64,000 nucleotides of DNA from Enterobacter sp. Ag1 (GCA_000277545.1 AKXM01000004.1:310001-374000); one strand, 5' to 3'. Counted from the stretch's first letter, positions 39,431 to 48,863 are shown. A program made the numbers and translations. Notes: generated from the sequence alone by a model not told the origin.

Positions 39431-40720
39431 ATGAATTTTACGCTGGATAAAATAGTTGCTCGTGAAATTTTGGATTCTCGTGGGAACCCAACCGTTGAAG
39501 TTGATGCTTATACCACAGAGGGGGTTATGGCCCGGGCCTCGGTTCCGTCCGGTGCCAGCACGGGTTCAAGGGAGGCCATAGAGCGACGGGATGGCGATAA
39601 ACAGCGCTACAACGGTAAGGGGGTGCAGAACGCAGTGCATTCGATCAATACCGAGATTCATCAGGCACTTGTGGGCGTTGATGCCCGTGAACAGCGGCGG
39701 GTGGATGATATTCTGCTGGCGCTGGACGGCACGGAAAACAAGGCACGGTTGGGGTCTAACGCCATTCTCGGTGTTTCTTTGGCCGTCGCGCGGCTTGCTG
39801 CTCAGGTAGCCGGCCAGCCGCTGTTTCGCTATCTCGGTGGGCTGAGGGCGAACCTGCTGCCGGTTCCCTGCATGAATATTGTTAACGGCGGGGTGCATGC
39901 CCGGGGGCAGGGAGCGGATTTTCAGGAGTTTATGATTGCGCCACATGGTGCGGCCAGCCTGACCGAAGCCGTGCGCCAGGGGAGCGAAGTCTACCAGGCG
40001 CTTCGCCAGATCCTGCTGGATAACAATCTTTCTACAGCCGTGGGTGATGAAGGCGGATTTGCCCCGGTGGTGTCCTCTAATAAACAACCTTTGCAGTTTA
40101 TCGTGCAGGCGATTGAGAAAGCGGGCTACCGGCCAGGGGAAGATATCAGCATCTGTATCGATCCCGCTTCCAGCGAATTCTATACCGAGGGTAAATACCA
40201 CCTAAGAACGGAAAAAAGCACGCTTAGCGCCGAAGAGATGACGGGCTATTATGCCGATCTGCTGGGCCAGTTTCCTATTGTGCTGCTTGAAGATGGGCTG
40301 GCCGAGAATGACTGGGCAGGCTGGAAGCACCTGAACCAAAAATTGGGCAACAGGGTCGAGCTGGTGGGCGACGATCTCTTCGTGACTAACGTGAAATACA
40401 TCCGACGTGGCATAGAAGAGAACCTGGCTAACGCGGCGCTGATCAAGCTGAACCAGATAGGCACCCTGAGCGAAACCTTCGACGCGGTGGCACTTTGCCA
40501 GCAGCACGGCTGGGGAACGTTTATTTCGCACCGCAGCGGTGAAACGACGGACAGCTTTATTGCGGACATGACGGTTGCCCTGCGTGCGGGACACCTGAAA
40601 ACCGGCGCGCCTTGTCGGGGCGAAAGGGTAGAAAAATATAATCAGTTGATGCGAATTGAACAGGCGCTAGGCGCAGATGCACATTTTGCCGGACGTAGCG
40701 CTTTTATTCATAAAAGCTAA
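39431..40720 (+). CDS. eno: second enolase, riboswitch-associated
   Basis: 2-phosphoglycerate dehydratase of 429 residues. The ATG at 39431 has GAGGT 8 bases upstream and gives the enolase start MNFTLDKIVAREILDSRGNPTVEV; an in-frame ATG 24 bases earlier lies inside the usp gene. All catalytic features are present: GAxFQEFMI, LLEDGLAENDW, VGDDLFVTN, IKLNQIGT (catalytic Lys) and SHRSGETTD. The core eno is expected next to pyrG elsewhere, so this is a paralogue. Enolase is a classic fluoride target (fluoride-phosphate-Mg complex), so the spare copy probably raises enzyme dose under fluoride. Confidence 0.95.
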   Translation: MNFTLDKIVAREILDSRGNPTVEVDAYTTEGVMARASVPSGASTGSREAIERRDGDKQRYNGKGVQNAVHSINTEIHQALVGVDAREQRRVDDILLALDGTENKARLGSNAILGVSLAVARLAAQVAGQPLFRYLGGLRANLLPVPCMNIVNGGVHARGQGADFQEFMIAPHGAASLTEAVRQGSEVYQALRQILLDNNLSTAVGDEGGFAPVVSSNKQPLQFIVQAIEKAGYRPGEDISICIDPASSEFYTEGKYHLRTEKSTLSAEEMTGYYADLLGQFPIVLLEDGLAENDWAGWKHLNQKLGNRVELVGDDLFVTNVKYIRRGIEENLANAALIKLNQIGTLSETFDAVALCQQHGWGTFISHRSGETTDSFIADMTVALRAGHLKTGAPCRGERVEKYNQLMRIEQALGADAHFAGRSAFIHKS

Positions 40721-40774
40721 AAGCAAAGTTCTTATTTAACAACACCGTATCGTTTAGATCTTTTTGAGGGAAAT

Positions 40775-41152
40775 ATGGTTAAACCACTGTTTGCAGTTAT
40801 TGTTGGCGGCTCGGCTGGGTGTGTTATTCGCTGGCTCCTTGCGTTACGTCTGAATGGCCTTTTCCCTCATTTGCCCCTCGGTACGCTGGCGGTCAACCTG
40901 TTGGCCGGGTTGATTATCGGTGGCGCAATGGCTTTCTTTCTGCGTCAGCCGCAGCTCGATCCCGGCTGGAAGTTGTTGATTACCACCGGCCTGTGCGGCG
41001 GCATGAGTACTTTTTCAACGTTCTCTGTTGAGCTGTTTTCGCTGCTGCAGGGGGGGAATTATGCCTGGGCGATGGCGTCCGTTTTCGCTCACGTACTGGG
41101 TTCACTGTTAATGACCGCGGTCGGTTTCTTTGTCATAAATGCAGTGATGTAA
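40775..41152 (+). CDS. crcB: fluoride channel CrcB/Fluc
   Basis: Fluoride-specific ion channel of 125 residues with four membrane helices; works as a dual-topology dimer and vents fluoride from the cytoplasm. Signatures: GGSAGCVIRW at the start, LGTLAVNLLAGLIIGG with the pore Asn, and GLCGGMSTFSTFS with the central sodium-site loop and Phe box. TGAGGG precedes the ATG. Last gene of the riboswitch operon, followed by a terminator. In many enterobacteria another crcB exists near crcB-pagP; that cannot be judged here. Confidence 0.96.
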   Translation: MVKPLFAVIVGGSAGCVIRWLLALRLNGLFPHLPLGTLAVNLLAGLIIGGAMAFFLRQPQLDPGWKLLITTGLCGGMSTFSTFSVELFSLLQGGNYAWAMASVFAHVLGSLLMTAVGFFVINAVM

Positions 41153-41167
41153 TAGGGCTGTGCAACC

Positions 41168-41196
41168 GGCGGGCCTGAGTTTGGCTCGCCTTTTTT
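41168..41196. terminator. terminator of the fluoride operon
   Basis: GGCGGGCC / GGCTCGCC stem with one G-U pair, a 7-base loop and TTTTTT. Confidence 0.88.
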
Positions 41197-41261
41197 ATTC
41201 TTAGAGAACAACAGCGAAAGGCGTTTTATAAGAGTATTAGCCCGAGTGCCAGGAATAGGGA

Positions 41262-41339
41262 GGCGGGGGAAGGATGACCGCACAAGCGCGTTCTCACTGA
41301 CGTGAGTCGAACCTTAATCGAAGCGTCTCGTCCTTCCCC
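41262..41339 (-). repeat. tRNA-Tyr-derived repeat (rtT-like) downstream of the tyr tRNAs
   Basis: On the tRNA strand, 41262-41275 is identical to the last 14 bases before ACCA of the proximal tRNA-Tyr gene, 136 bases further on. 41307-41323 repeats the T-arm/variable-arm segment (TCGAACCTT-CGAAG) with a 3-base insertion. The E. coli tyrT operon carries rtT units that likewise repeat the tRNA 3' end. 12-base arms at 41266-41277 and 41328-41339 pair around an inner CTCAC/GTGAG hairpin. Confidence 0.6.
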
Positions 41340-41393
41340 AACGGGAATCTGGATGATTGTGCGAGTTCTGAAGTTGGGATTTATTCAGGAAGA

Positions 41394-41478
<85 letters not shown>

Positions 41479-41504
41479 AGGGGTTAATGCTTTGAATTTT
41501 GAGA

Positions 41505-41589
<85 letters not shown>

Positions 41590-41637
41590 ACGGGGTAATG
41601 CTTGTTACTGGCCTGCTTCGCTGTGGAAGCGGGGCGC

Positions 41638-41665
41638 ATCATATCAAATGAAGCGCCGCTGTAAA
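41638..41665 (-). promoter_or_regulatory. tyrVT stable-RNA promoter
   Basis: On the minus strand: TTTACA (-35), 16-base spacer, TATGAT (-10), then the GC-rich discriminator GCGCCCC. Nearly the same as the E. coli tyrT promoter, which is Fis-activated and under stringent control. Confidence 0.92.
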
Positions 41666-41746
41666 GCATTCACTTGAGGAAAATGAATCGTTTGCCGTTT
41701 TTTTACGCTGAGCGCCGCAAAGCTAACCAATTCATTTTCTGAGTGA

Positions 41747-42589
41747 TTAGAGAATAATCGTACGGTTGCCGTAAACGAAGACTCGCTGGGCCAGCACTTC
41801 GTAGAGCGCCCGGCTTAGCACATTTTTCTCTACGTCACGCCCGGCACGCATCATATCGTCGGCGGTGTAGGTGTGATCGACGTGGATCACGTCCTGCATG
41901 ATGATCGGGCCTTCGTCCAGATTATCATTAACATAATGCGCGGTGGCGCCGATAATCTTCACGCCGCGTTCGTAGGCCTGGTGGTAAGGGCGTGCGCCGA
42001 TAAACGCCGGCAGGAACGAGTGGTGGATGTTGATTATCTGGTTCGGGAAGCGGGCGACAAACTCAGGCGTCAATACGCGCATGTATTTGGCCAGCACGAC
42101 GTAGTCTGGTTTATGTGCTTCGATAGCATCGGCCATTTGCATGTCGTGCTCTTCGCGCGTCATCCCTTCGTGGCTGACTAACTGGAACGGAATGTCGAAA
42201 CGCTCCACTAAGGTACGTAGGGTTTCGTGATTGCCGATGACGGCAGCGATTTCTACGTCCAGGCCGCCATAGGTGGATTTCATCAGCAAATCGCCGAGGC
42301 AATGGGCTTCTTTGGTGACCAGAATAACAATGCGACGGCGGCCCGCAGGCGTCAATTCACGAATTGAGCCCTCCGGCAGCGCGCTGTCCAGGTCGGCCAT
42401 CAGCGTGGTGTCGTTAAAAATGCCTTCAAGCTCGGTACGCATAAAGAAGCGGCCGGTACGATGATCGACAAATTCGTTGTTCTGAACAATATTGAGTTCG
42501 TGTTTGTAGCAAATGTTAGTGATTCGCGCGATGAGACCCTTCTGATCGGGGCAGATTGTGCGGAGAACTTTACGTTGTAATGCCTGCAT
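41747..42589 (-). CDS. purU: formyltetrahydrofolate deformylase
   Basis: Hydrolyses 10-formyl-THF to THF and formate to balance one-carbon pools and feed PurT. Of standard length at 280 residues. An N-terminal ACT domain (RTICPDQKGLIARITNICYKH) is followed by the formyltransferase-type hydrolase domain with the conserved NIHHSFLPAFIGARPYHQAY (Asn-His pair) and the catalytic Asp in DNLDEGPIIMQD. Lies next to the tyr tRNAs, as in E. coli. Confidence 0.98.
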   Translation of the reverse strand: MQALQRKVLRTICPDQKGLIARITNICYKHELNIVQNNEFVDHRTGRFFMRTELEGIFNDTTLMADLDSALPEGSIRELTPAGRRRIVILVTKEAHCLGDLLMKSTYGGLDVEIAAVIGNHETLRTLVERFDIPFQLVSHEGMTREEHDMQMADAIEAHKPDYVVLAKYMRVLTPEFVARFPNQIINIHHSFLPAFIGARPYHQAYERGVKIIGATAHYVNDNLDEGPIIMQDVIHVDHTYTADDMMRAGRDVEKNVLSRALYEVLAQRVFVYGNRTIIL

Positions 42590-42652
42590 GAAGAGATAAA
42601 TCCTGTTGAACGGTGTTTGCGAAACAATAATGCTGTTATGCGGCGAAGGCTA

Positions 42653-43108
42653 TCATCCGCAGCATTTTTTATATTTTTTTCCAGAACCGCAAGGGCAGGG
42701 GTCATTACGACCGAACTGCGAGCGGAGGCCGTCGATATAGTACCATTGACCGCTTTCCCTGACGAAACGAGAGCGTTCGAGTATCGCGCTTTGCTTGCCG
42801 TTTTCCTGAAAACGGGCCACAAAGCTGACAAATCCTTCGTTGACATCTTTGCCTTCGGCTTCTTCATATATCGTCAGGCCGAGCCATTCCGTGTCGCCGA
42901 AGCCGCTGGATATTTCTGATTTTAACGACGGACGGCGGCAGCTCTCATGCCAGCTTGCAACAAGATAATCCGCATCCTGCTTCACAAAAGCGGTGTAACG
43001 AGAGCGCATAAGCTGTGACGGGCGTTGCGGATGCTGGGCCGCGCTTAGGTAAGGCTGGCAACATAAGCTATACTCCAAACCGCTGCCACAGGGACAAAGT
43101 TGCAACAT
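42653..43108 (-). CDS. ychJ: SEC-C motif protein YchJ
   Basis: Protein of 151 residues. SEC-C zinc motifs occur at both ends: [14 protein letters not shown] at the start and [17 protein letters not shown] at the end, flanking an NTF2-like middle ([33 protein letters not shown]). The start at 43108 has GGAGA upstream; ten more in-frame codons upstream are not conserved. Function unknown; SEC-C domains bind zinc and often contact SecB or ribosome partners. Confidence 0.94.
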   Translation of the reverse strand: MLQLCPCGSGLEYSLCCQPYLSAAQHPQRPSQLMRSRYTAFVKQDADYLVASWHESCRRPSLKSEISSGFGDTEWLGLTIYEEAEGKDVNEGFVSFVARFQENGKQSAILERSRFVRESGQWYYIDGLRSQFGRNDPCPCGSGKKYKKCCG

Positions 43109-43221
43109 AATATCTCCAGGAAAAATAAACGACGCCAATAATACGACGGCAGCACTTATGTTAACTGAGCGGTGGCGTTGGCGTCACGGAGTGATTACCG
43201 GGGAAGATTGACCGAGGCGTG

Positions 43222-44130
43222 ATGAGACAGGTAAAGATCGGCCTGGCATTAGGGTCGGGTGCGGCCAAAGGATGGGCGCACATTGGCGTTATCAATGCGT
43301 TAAAAAAAGCAGGGATTCAGATTGATATCGTGGCAGGGTGTTCCGTCGGCGCGCTGGTCGGTGCCGCCTATGCCAGCCAGCGGTTGCCGGTGATGGAGCG
43401 ATGGGTGCGATCATTCAGCTACTGGGATGTCCTGCGTCTGATGGATCTTTCCTGGCGTCGCGGCGGGCTGCTCCGCGGTGAACGCGTGTTTAACAATATT
43501 CGCAAAATCATTCCAGAAACCGCTATTGAGGGCTGTGGCATGAGATTTGGTGCCGTGGCCACCAACCTGAGTACCGGGCGAGAGCTGTGGTTTACCGACG
43601 GCGACCTCCATCAGGCTATTCGCGCTTCCTGCAGCATGCCGGGGCTGCTGTCTCCCGTTGCACACAACGGCTACTGGCTGGTGGATGGCGCAATTGTCAA
43701 TCCGGTGCCGATCTCGCTCACTCGTGCGCTGGGGGCGGATATCGTCATTGCGGTCGACTTGCAGCACGATGCGCACCTGATGCAGCAGGATCTGCTGTCG
43801 GTGAATATGACGCCTGCCGGGGAGGAGAATCTGGCGCAGCCTGCGTCCTGGCGCAGTCGTTTACGGGAGCGTTTGGGAAAAATGACCCACCGCCGGGCCA
43901 CTGTTACGCCGACGGCGATGGAAATTATGACGACCTCGATTCAGGTGCTGGAAAACCGCCTCAAGCGTAACCGCATGGCGGGCGATCCTCCCGATATTCT
44001 TCTGCAGCCCTTTTGCCCGCAAATTTCCACCCTCGACTTTCATCGTGCGTCCGAAGCTATCGCGGCAGGCTACCTTGCGGTTGAGAAAAAAATGGATGAG
44101 CTACTGCCGCTGGTTCGTACTCATGATTAA
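43222..44130 (+). CDS. rssA: patatin-like phospholipase RssA
   Basis: Protein of 302 residues from the ATG at 43222 (a GTG at 43219 is equally possible; GAGG lies just upstream). Patatin fold: oxyanion loop GSGAAKGWAHIG, the nucleophile elbow GCSVG (Ser near 43) and the catalytic Asp in DGAIVNP. The conserved LENRLKRNRMAGDPPDILLQP tail is as in E. coli RssA. It precedes rssB by 81 bases and forms the same pair as in E. coli; its own role is not known. Confidence 0.95.
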   Translation: MRQVKIGLALGSGAAKGWAHIGVINALKKAGIQIDIVAGCSVGALVGAAYASQRLPVMERWVRSFSYWDVLRLMDLSWRRGGLLRGERVFNNIRKIIPETAIEGCGMRFGAVATNLSTGRELWFTDGDLHQAIRASCSMPGLLSPVAHNGYWLVDGAIVNPVPISLTRALGADIVIAVDLQHDAHLMQQDLLSVNMTPAGEENLAQPASWRSRLRERLGKMTHRRATVTPTAMEIMTTSIQVLENRLKRNRMAGDPPDILLQPFCPQISTLDFHRASEAIAAGYLAVEKKMDELLPLVRTHD

Positions 44131-44211
44131 GTTAATACTTAACCCGTTTCTGACAGGCGCTCGTTGCGATACCGTGCCACTATTGAAATATTGCCAGGCA
44201 GAGGAAAGCGC

Positions 44212-45225
44212 ATGAGTTACCCGCTGGAAGGAAAGCAGATCCTCATTGTTGAAGACGAGCCCGTTTTCCGCTCTCTGCTGGACAGCTATTTGACGTCGCT
44301 TGGCGCGGGCACGCTGCTTGCCTGGGACGGCATGGATGCGCTTGAGAAGCTGGGGCAATTTACGCCGGATCTGCTGATTTGTGACCTGGCGATGCCACGA
44401 ATGAATGGTCTTGAACTGGTGGAGCATATCCGTAACGAAGGTAATCAAACGCCCATTTTAGTTATTTCAGCGACGGAAAATATGTCTGACATAGCCCAGG
44501 CTTTACGGCTCGGTGTGCAGGATGTGTTGCTGAAACCCATTAAAGATCTTAATCGATTAAAAGAGACCGTATTGTCCTGTATCTACCCCACAATGTTTAA
44601 TTCCCGGGTAGAAGAGGAGGAGCGGCTGTTTCAGGATTGGGATGCGCTGGCACGGGATCCTCAGGCTGCATCCAAGCTGCTGCAAGAACTGCAGCCGCCG
44701 GTCCAGCAGGTTATGTCGCGCTGCCGAATAAATTATCGCCAGTTAATTGCCGTCGATCAGCCTGGTCTGGTGCTCGATATTGCGCCACTTTCAGATAATG
44801 ATCTGGCTTTTTATTGTTTAGACGTTACCCGTGCTGGCGATAACGGTGTATTAGCCGCGCTGTTGCTCAGAGCGTTATTCAACGGATTATTACAGGAACA
44901 ACTTTCGCATCAGGGCCAGCGTTTACCTGAACTGGGTAATTTACTAAAACAGGTCAATCAACTATTGCGTCAGGCAAACCTGAACGGACAATTTCCGCTC
45001 ATTGTGGGTTATTATCACAGCGGATTAAAAAACCTCATTCTGGTCTCCGCCGGGCTTAATGCCACATTAAATACCGGCGAGCACCAAATCCAGGTCAGCA
45101 ACGGCGTGCCGTTGGGGACGCTGGGCAATGCCTACCTCAATCAAATCAGCCAGCGGTGCGAAGCCTGGCAATGCCAGGTGTGGGGCTCCGGTGGGCGTTT
45201 ACGGCTGATGTTGTCTGCAGAATAA
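44212..45225 (+). CDS. rssB: RpoS adaptor/response regulator RssB
   Basis: Delivers sigma S to ClpXP. The start at 44212 (GAGGAAAG upstream) gives 337 residues, the E. coli length. The receiver domain has the acidic pair VEDEP (residues 13-17) and the phospho-acceptor Asp58 in CDLAMPRMNG. A linker of about 30 residues and a C-terminal PP2C-like pseudo-phosphatase domain (DIAPLSDNDLAFYCLDVTRAGDNGVLAALLL) follow; this domain is degenerate in the family. Located between rssA and galU. Confidence 0.96.
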   Translation: MSYPLEGKQILIVEDEPVFRSLLDSYLTSLGAGTLLAWDGMDALEKLGQFTPDLLICDLAMPRMNGLELVEHIRNEGNQTPILVISATENMSDIAQALRLGVQDVLLKPIKDLNRLKETVLSCIYPTMFNSRVEEEERLFQDWDALARDPQAASKLLQELQPPVQQVMSRCRINYRQLIAVDQPGLVLDIAPLSDNDLAFYCLDVTRAGDNGVLAALLLRALFNGLLQEQLSHQGQRLPELGNLLKQVNQLLRQANLNGQFPLIVGYYHSGLKNLILVSAGLNATLNTGEHQIQVSNGVPLGTLGNAYLNQISQRCEAWQCQVWGSGGRLRLMLSAE

Positions 45226-45427
45226 ACAACGGAACAACTGATTACATTTAGCTTTTTTCCTGGAACTCGGGCGGTGGTAATATCGCGACCAACCTAATCG
45301 TATTTGTCTTAAATTAGCCGCTGCCGGAGTAAACGGGGGGCGGTTTTCGTTTTTAAGCTGATATACTCAACCGCGTTTTTAAATTGACGACAAGTGTGAA
45401 ACTTGAACAGTCCTGGAGGTTTTTTCA

Positions 45428-46336
45428 ATGGCTGCCATTAATTCTAAAGTAAGAAAAGCTGTTATCCCGGTTGCGGGGTTGGGAACGCGTATGTTGCCGG
45501 CAACAAAGGCAATTCCAAAAGAGATGCTGCCGCTGGTTGATAAACCGCTGATTCAGTATGTCGTTAATGAGTGTATCGCTGCCGGTATTACCGAGATTGT
45601 GCTGGTTACCCACTCTTCTAAAAATTCCATCGAGAACCACTTCGACACCAGTTTTGAACTGGAAGCCATGCTTGAGAAGCGCGTTAAGCGTCAGCTTCTG
45701 GAAGAAGTGCAGTCTATTTGCCCGCCGCACGTCACCATTATGCAGGTGCGTCAGGGGCTGGCGAAAGGGCTGGGCCACGCCGTGATGTGCGCGCATCCTG
45801 TCGTCGGTGATGAGCCGGTTGCGGTGATCCTGCCGGACGTGATTCTGGATGAGTTCGAATCCGACCTTTCTCAGGACAACTTGGCCGAAATGATCCGCCG
45901 CTTTGACGAAACCGGACACAGCCAAATCATGGTTGAACCTGTTGCGGATGTAACCGCTTATGGCGTGGTTGACTGCAAAGGCGCTGCGCTTTCTGCGGGC
46001 GACAGCGTGCCAATGGTCGGGATTGTTGAGAAACCTAAAGCTGACGTTGCGCCATCCAATCTGGCCGTTGTCGGACGCTATGTGCTGAGCGCGGATATCT
46101 GGCCGCTGCTGGCGAAAACCCCTCCAGGTGCCGGGGATGAAATTCAGCTCACCGATTCTATCGCCATGCTGATGGAAAAAGAGACCGTTGAAGCCTACCA
46201 CATGAAAGGCGTGAGCCACGACTGCGGCAACAAGCTGGGCTATATGCAGGCGTTTGTTGAGTACGGTATTCGTCATAACACGCTGGGTGCAGACTTTAAA
46301 ACCTGGCTTGAAGCCACCGTTGGCGCGAAGAAATAA
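45428..46336 (+). CDS. galU: UTP-glucose-1-phosphate uridylyltransferase
   Basis: Makes UDP-glucose for LPS, capsule, trehalose and osmoregulated glucans. Of standard length at 302 residues. Nucleotide motif [20 protein letters not shown] (residues 20-), the sugar-binding VEKP, and the FETGNxxG-like end ([14 protein letters not shown]). CTGGAGG ahead of the ATG is a strong ribosome binding site. The ugd gene follows by 24 bases, so UDP-glucose and UDP-glucuronate synthesis are probably co-transcribed. Confidence 0.98.
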   Translation: MAAINSKVRKAVIPVAGLGTRMLPATKAIPKEMLPLVDKPLIQYVVNECIAAGITEIVLVTHSSKNSIENHFDTSFELEAMLEKRVKRQLLEEVQSICPPHVTIMQVRQGLAKGLGHAVMCAHPVVGDEPVAVILPDVILDEFESDLSQDNLAEMIRRFDETGHSQIMVEPVADVTAYGVVDCKGAALSAGDSVPMVGIVEKPKADVAPSNLAVVGRYVLSADIWPLLAKTPPGAGDEIQLTDSIAMLMEKETVEAYHMKGVSHDCGNKLGYMQAFVEYGIRHNTLGADFKTWLEATVGAKK

Positions 46337-46360
46337 GTTAATTCAACGCAGGATGGTAAG

Positions 46361-47701
46361 ATGAAAGTTACCGTATTTGGTATTGGCTACGTTGGTTTAG
46401 TCCAGGCCGCTGTGCTCGCTGATGTTGGGCATGACGTCATGTGCATCGACGTAGACGCAAAGAAAGTGGAAAACCTGAAAAAAGGTGAAATCCCTATCTT
46501 TGAGCCAGGCCTTGCGCCGTTGGTGAAGAAAAATTATGAAGAAGGGCGCCTGCAGTTCAGCACCAATGCTGAAGAGGGCGTCAACCATGGCGAAATGCAC
46601 TATATCGCCGTGGGGACTCCGCCGGATGAAGACGGTTCCGCTGACCTGAAATACGTGACTTCCGTTGCGCGTACCATTGCGCAGTACATGGATTCACATA
46701 AAGTCGTCATCGACAAGTCAACGGTACCCGTTGGCACGGCAGATAAAGTCCGTGCGGTGATGGAAGAAACCCTGAAATCTCGCGGTCTGGAGATTAACTT
46801 TGATGTGGTTTCTAACCCCGAGTTCCTGAAAGAAGGTGCCGCGGTTACCGACTGCATGCGCCCTGAGCGTATCGTCATCGGGACGGATAACGAAGAGGTT
46901 ATTGACCTGCTTCGTGAGCTGTACGAGCCGTTCAACCGTAATCACGATCGCATGATTCTGATGGATATCCGCAGCGCCGAGCTGACTAAATACGCCGCTA
47001 ACTGCATGCTGGCGACCAAAATCAGCTTCATGAACGAGATTGCTAACCTGGCCGAACGTCTCGGGGCTGACATCGAGAAAGTGCGAATGGGTATCGGGTC
47101 TGATTCCCGGATTGGCTACAGTTTCATCTATCCAGGCTGCGGCTACGGTGGCTCCTGCTTCCCGAAAGATGTTCAGGCGCTGATTCGCACCGCAGAGCAG
47201 ATTGGCTACACGCCAAAAATTCTGCAGGCGGTCGAAGAGGTTAACTATGCTCAGAAGCAAAAACTGCCTGAATTCGTGACCCGCCACTTTGGCCAGGATC
47301 TGAAAGGCAAAACCTTTGCGCTTTGGGGACTGTCTTTCAAGCCTAATACAGACGATATGCGTGAAGCCTCCAGTCGGGTGCTGATTGAGGCACTGTGGAA
47401 ACGAGGCGCAGAGATTCAGGCTTTCGATCCAGAAGCCATGGATGAAACTCAGCGTATTTACGGCCACCGCAGTGATTTAAGGCTGATGGGAACCAAAGAA
47501 GCGGCCCTGCAGGGCGCTGATGCGCTTGTGGTTTGTACCGAGTGGCAGAGCTTTAAGGCTCCGGATTTCGATCTGATGAAGAAATCCCTGAAGCAGCCGG
47601 TCATCTTCGATGGTCGTAATCTGTATGATCCAGAAAGACTGAATAAGCGTGGTTTTGTTTATTACGCAATCGGCCGCGGTGCTTCCATTAATATTGTTTA
47701 A
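46361..47701 (+). CDS. ugd: UDP-glucose 6-dehydrogenase (446-residue type)
   Basis: Oxidises UDP-glucose twice to UDP-glucuronate with NAD. The NAD motif GIGYVGLV is at residues 7-14, and the catalytic Cys is residue 266 in [10 protein letters not shown]. The 446 residues are the longer type seen in pseudomonads, rhizobia and some enterobacteria, unlike the 388-residue Ugd of the E. coli cps/his region. Placed right after its substrate-making gene galU; absent from this spot in E. coli K-12. Feeds capsule, colanic acid or aminoarabinose synthesis. Confidence 0.95.
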   Translation: MKVTVFGIGYVGLVQAAVLADVGHDVMCIDVDAKKVENLKKGEIPIFEPGLAPLVKKNYEEGRLQFSTNAEEGVNHGEMHYIAVGTPPDEDGSADLKYVTSVARTIAQYMDSHKVVIDKSTVPVGTADKVRAVMEETLKSRGLEINFDVVSNPEFLKEGAAVTDCMRPERIVIGTDNEEVIDLLRELYEPFNRNHDRMILMDIRSAELTKYAANCMLATKISFMNEIANLAERLGADIEKVRMGIGSDSRIGYSFIYPGCGYGGSCFPKDVQALIRTAEQIGYTPKILQAVEEVNYAQKQKLPEFVTRHFGQDLKGKTFALWGLSFKPNTDDMREASSRVLIEALWKRGAEIQAFDPEAMDETQRIYGHRSDLRLMGTKEAALQGADALVVCTEWQSFKAPDFDLMKKSLKQPVIFDGRNLYDPERLNKRGFVYYAIGRGASINIV

Positions 47702-47727
47702 ATAACGCCCGTCTGTTGTTATTTATC

Positions 47728-47775
47728 GTGACCGGCACGACAGCGCACCAGAGAGCCTGTACGCTGCCGGTCACG
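47728..47775 (+). terminator. hairpin after ugd
   Basis: 11-base perfect arms with a 26-base loop, followed by TTCTCCTTCTTC. The large loop and broken T tract make it a weak terminator; it may rather protect the 3' end of the galU-ugd transcript. Confidence 0.45.
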
Positions 47776-48408
47776 TTCTCCTTCTTCGCACCACCCTAAG
47801 ATTTTAAATCCCCGCTATTAGGCTCCTACAGGGCTTTTCAGCCGTGTTCCTGCAATATTCTGCCGTGCTCGACGGACAAAACCTTTATAGGGGTTAAGGT
47901 AAAGGGTTGTGTTCGTTATTTGAACATTAGGGTGCATCTGAAGCAGAAAGATAAGCGAGCGACTAAACGCTGATAACAATGGGCCGTGTAAATATGAGCG
48001 ATAAAAGTGGCAGTAATATACTTCACGGCGCGTATGTGGGGCGAACCAGTCTCGGCGTCAGCGAGATAAATGCAACGTATGGGATACTCAATAATCTCTC
48101 GGCATGAGATCTTCAGGCAGGATTCCCCACTTTGTTCAGGCAAGGATTCAACTCTATGTAGTAACGCCACATTTTTAGTTGATAACGCTTATGGAGTATA
48201 TCAACCGAGAAATGGATTACCTTAACGCCAGATAAATCTGCGTCAGGCTTAACCTGATGATTAGCGGGAGAAATTAACTGTACTAAAGGACAGGTATTGT
48301 ATCTAAAGATATTAAATACGATTCATTAATAAAGAAACGTAAGCTGTTATAGGATTGTTTTACTAAAGTGGTTCATGCCGGGGGCATTAAAATGAAGTGC
48401 GTCACAAA

Positions 48409-48434
48409 TAAAAAATCCCGCCGGAGCGGGATCT
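48409..48434 (-). terminator. Rho-independent terminator of hns
   Basis: Minus-strand stem ATCCCGC / GCGGGAT with a TCCG loop and a T run, 22 bases beyond the hns stop. Confidence 0.9.
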
Positions 48435-48455
48435 TAATAAGCAGCACTGAGGGGA

Positions 48456-48863
48456 TTACAGCAGGAAGTCTTCCAGTTTCTTACCTTGCTCATCCATTGC
48501 TTTCTTGATAACTGCTGGCGTACGGCCCTGGCCAGTCCAGGTTTTAGTTTCGCCGTTTTCGTCGATGTACTGGTATTTAGCAGGACGCGCAGCGCGCTTC
48601 GCTTTACCTGCAGATTTAACAGCAGCAATGCTGTTCAGCAGTTCGTTAGGGTCGATGCCGTCAGCAATCAGCATTTCACGGTATTGCTGCAGTTTACGAG
48701 TGCGCTCTTCAACTTCAGCCGCCGCCGCGTTTTCTTCTTCACGACGTTCGTTAACGACAACTTCTAATTTCTCCAGCATCTCTTCCAGAGTTTCCAGGGT
48801 GCATTCTCTTGCCTGGGCACGAAGAGTACGGATGTTGTTCAGAATTTTAAGTGCTTCGCTCAT
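48456..48863 (-). CDS. hns: nucleoid-associated silencer H-NS
   Basis: Binds curved AT-rich DNA and silences acquired genes. The 135 residues (E. coli 137) comprise N-terminal dimerisation helices ([35 protein letters not shown]), a coiled-coil and linker, and the C-terminal DNA-binding motif TWTGQGRTP. Two residues shorter in the linker ([17 protein letters not shown]). It stands alone on the minus strand, with long non-coding stretches on both sides. Confidence 0.98.
   Translation of the reverse strand: MSEALKILNNIRTLRAQARECTLETLEEMLEKLEVVVNERREEENAAAAEVEERTRKLQQYREMLIADGIDPNELLNSIAAVKSAGKAKRAARPAKYQYIDENGETKTWTGQGRTPAVIKKAMDEQGKKLEDFLL

Larger units (their letters stand above)
47702..48455. 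other. long non-coding interval between ugd and hns
   Basis: 754 bases without a credible gene. It contains a perfect 11-base inverted repeat with a 26-base loop (47728-47738 and 47765-47775, CGTGACCGGCA / TGCCGGTCACG) just after ugd, then unstructured AT-rich sequence, then the hns terminator at 48409-48434. I see no tRNA, known sRNA or insertion-sequence end. Confidence 0.5.

Noticed and set aside
47916-48170. 84-codon minus-strand frame between ugd and hns
   Set aside because: No ribosome binding site, unusual composition (many Cys and His), no family features; judged chance.
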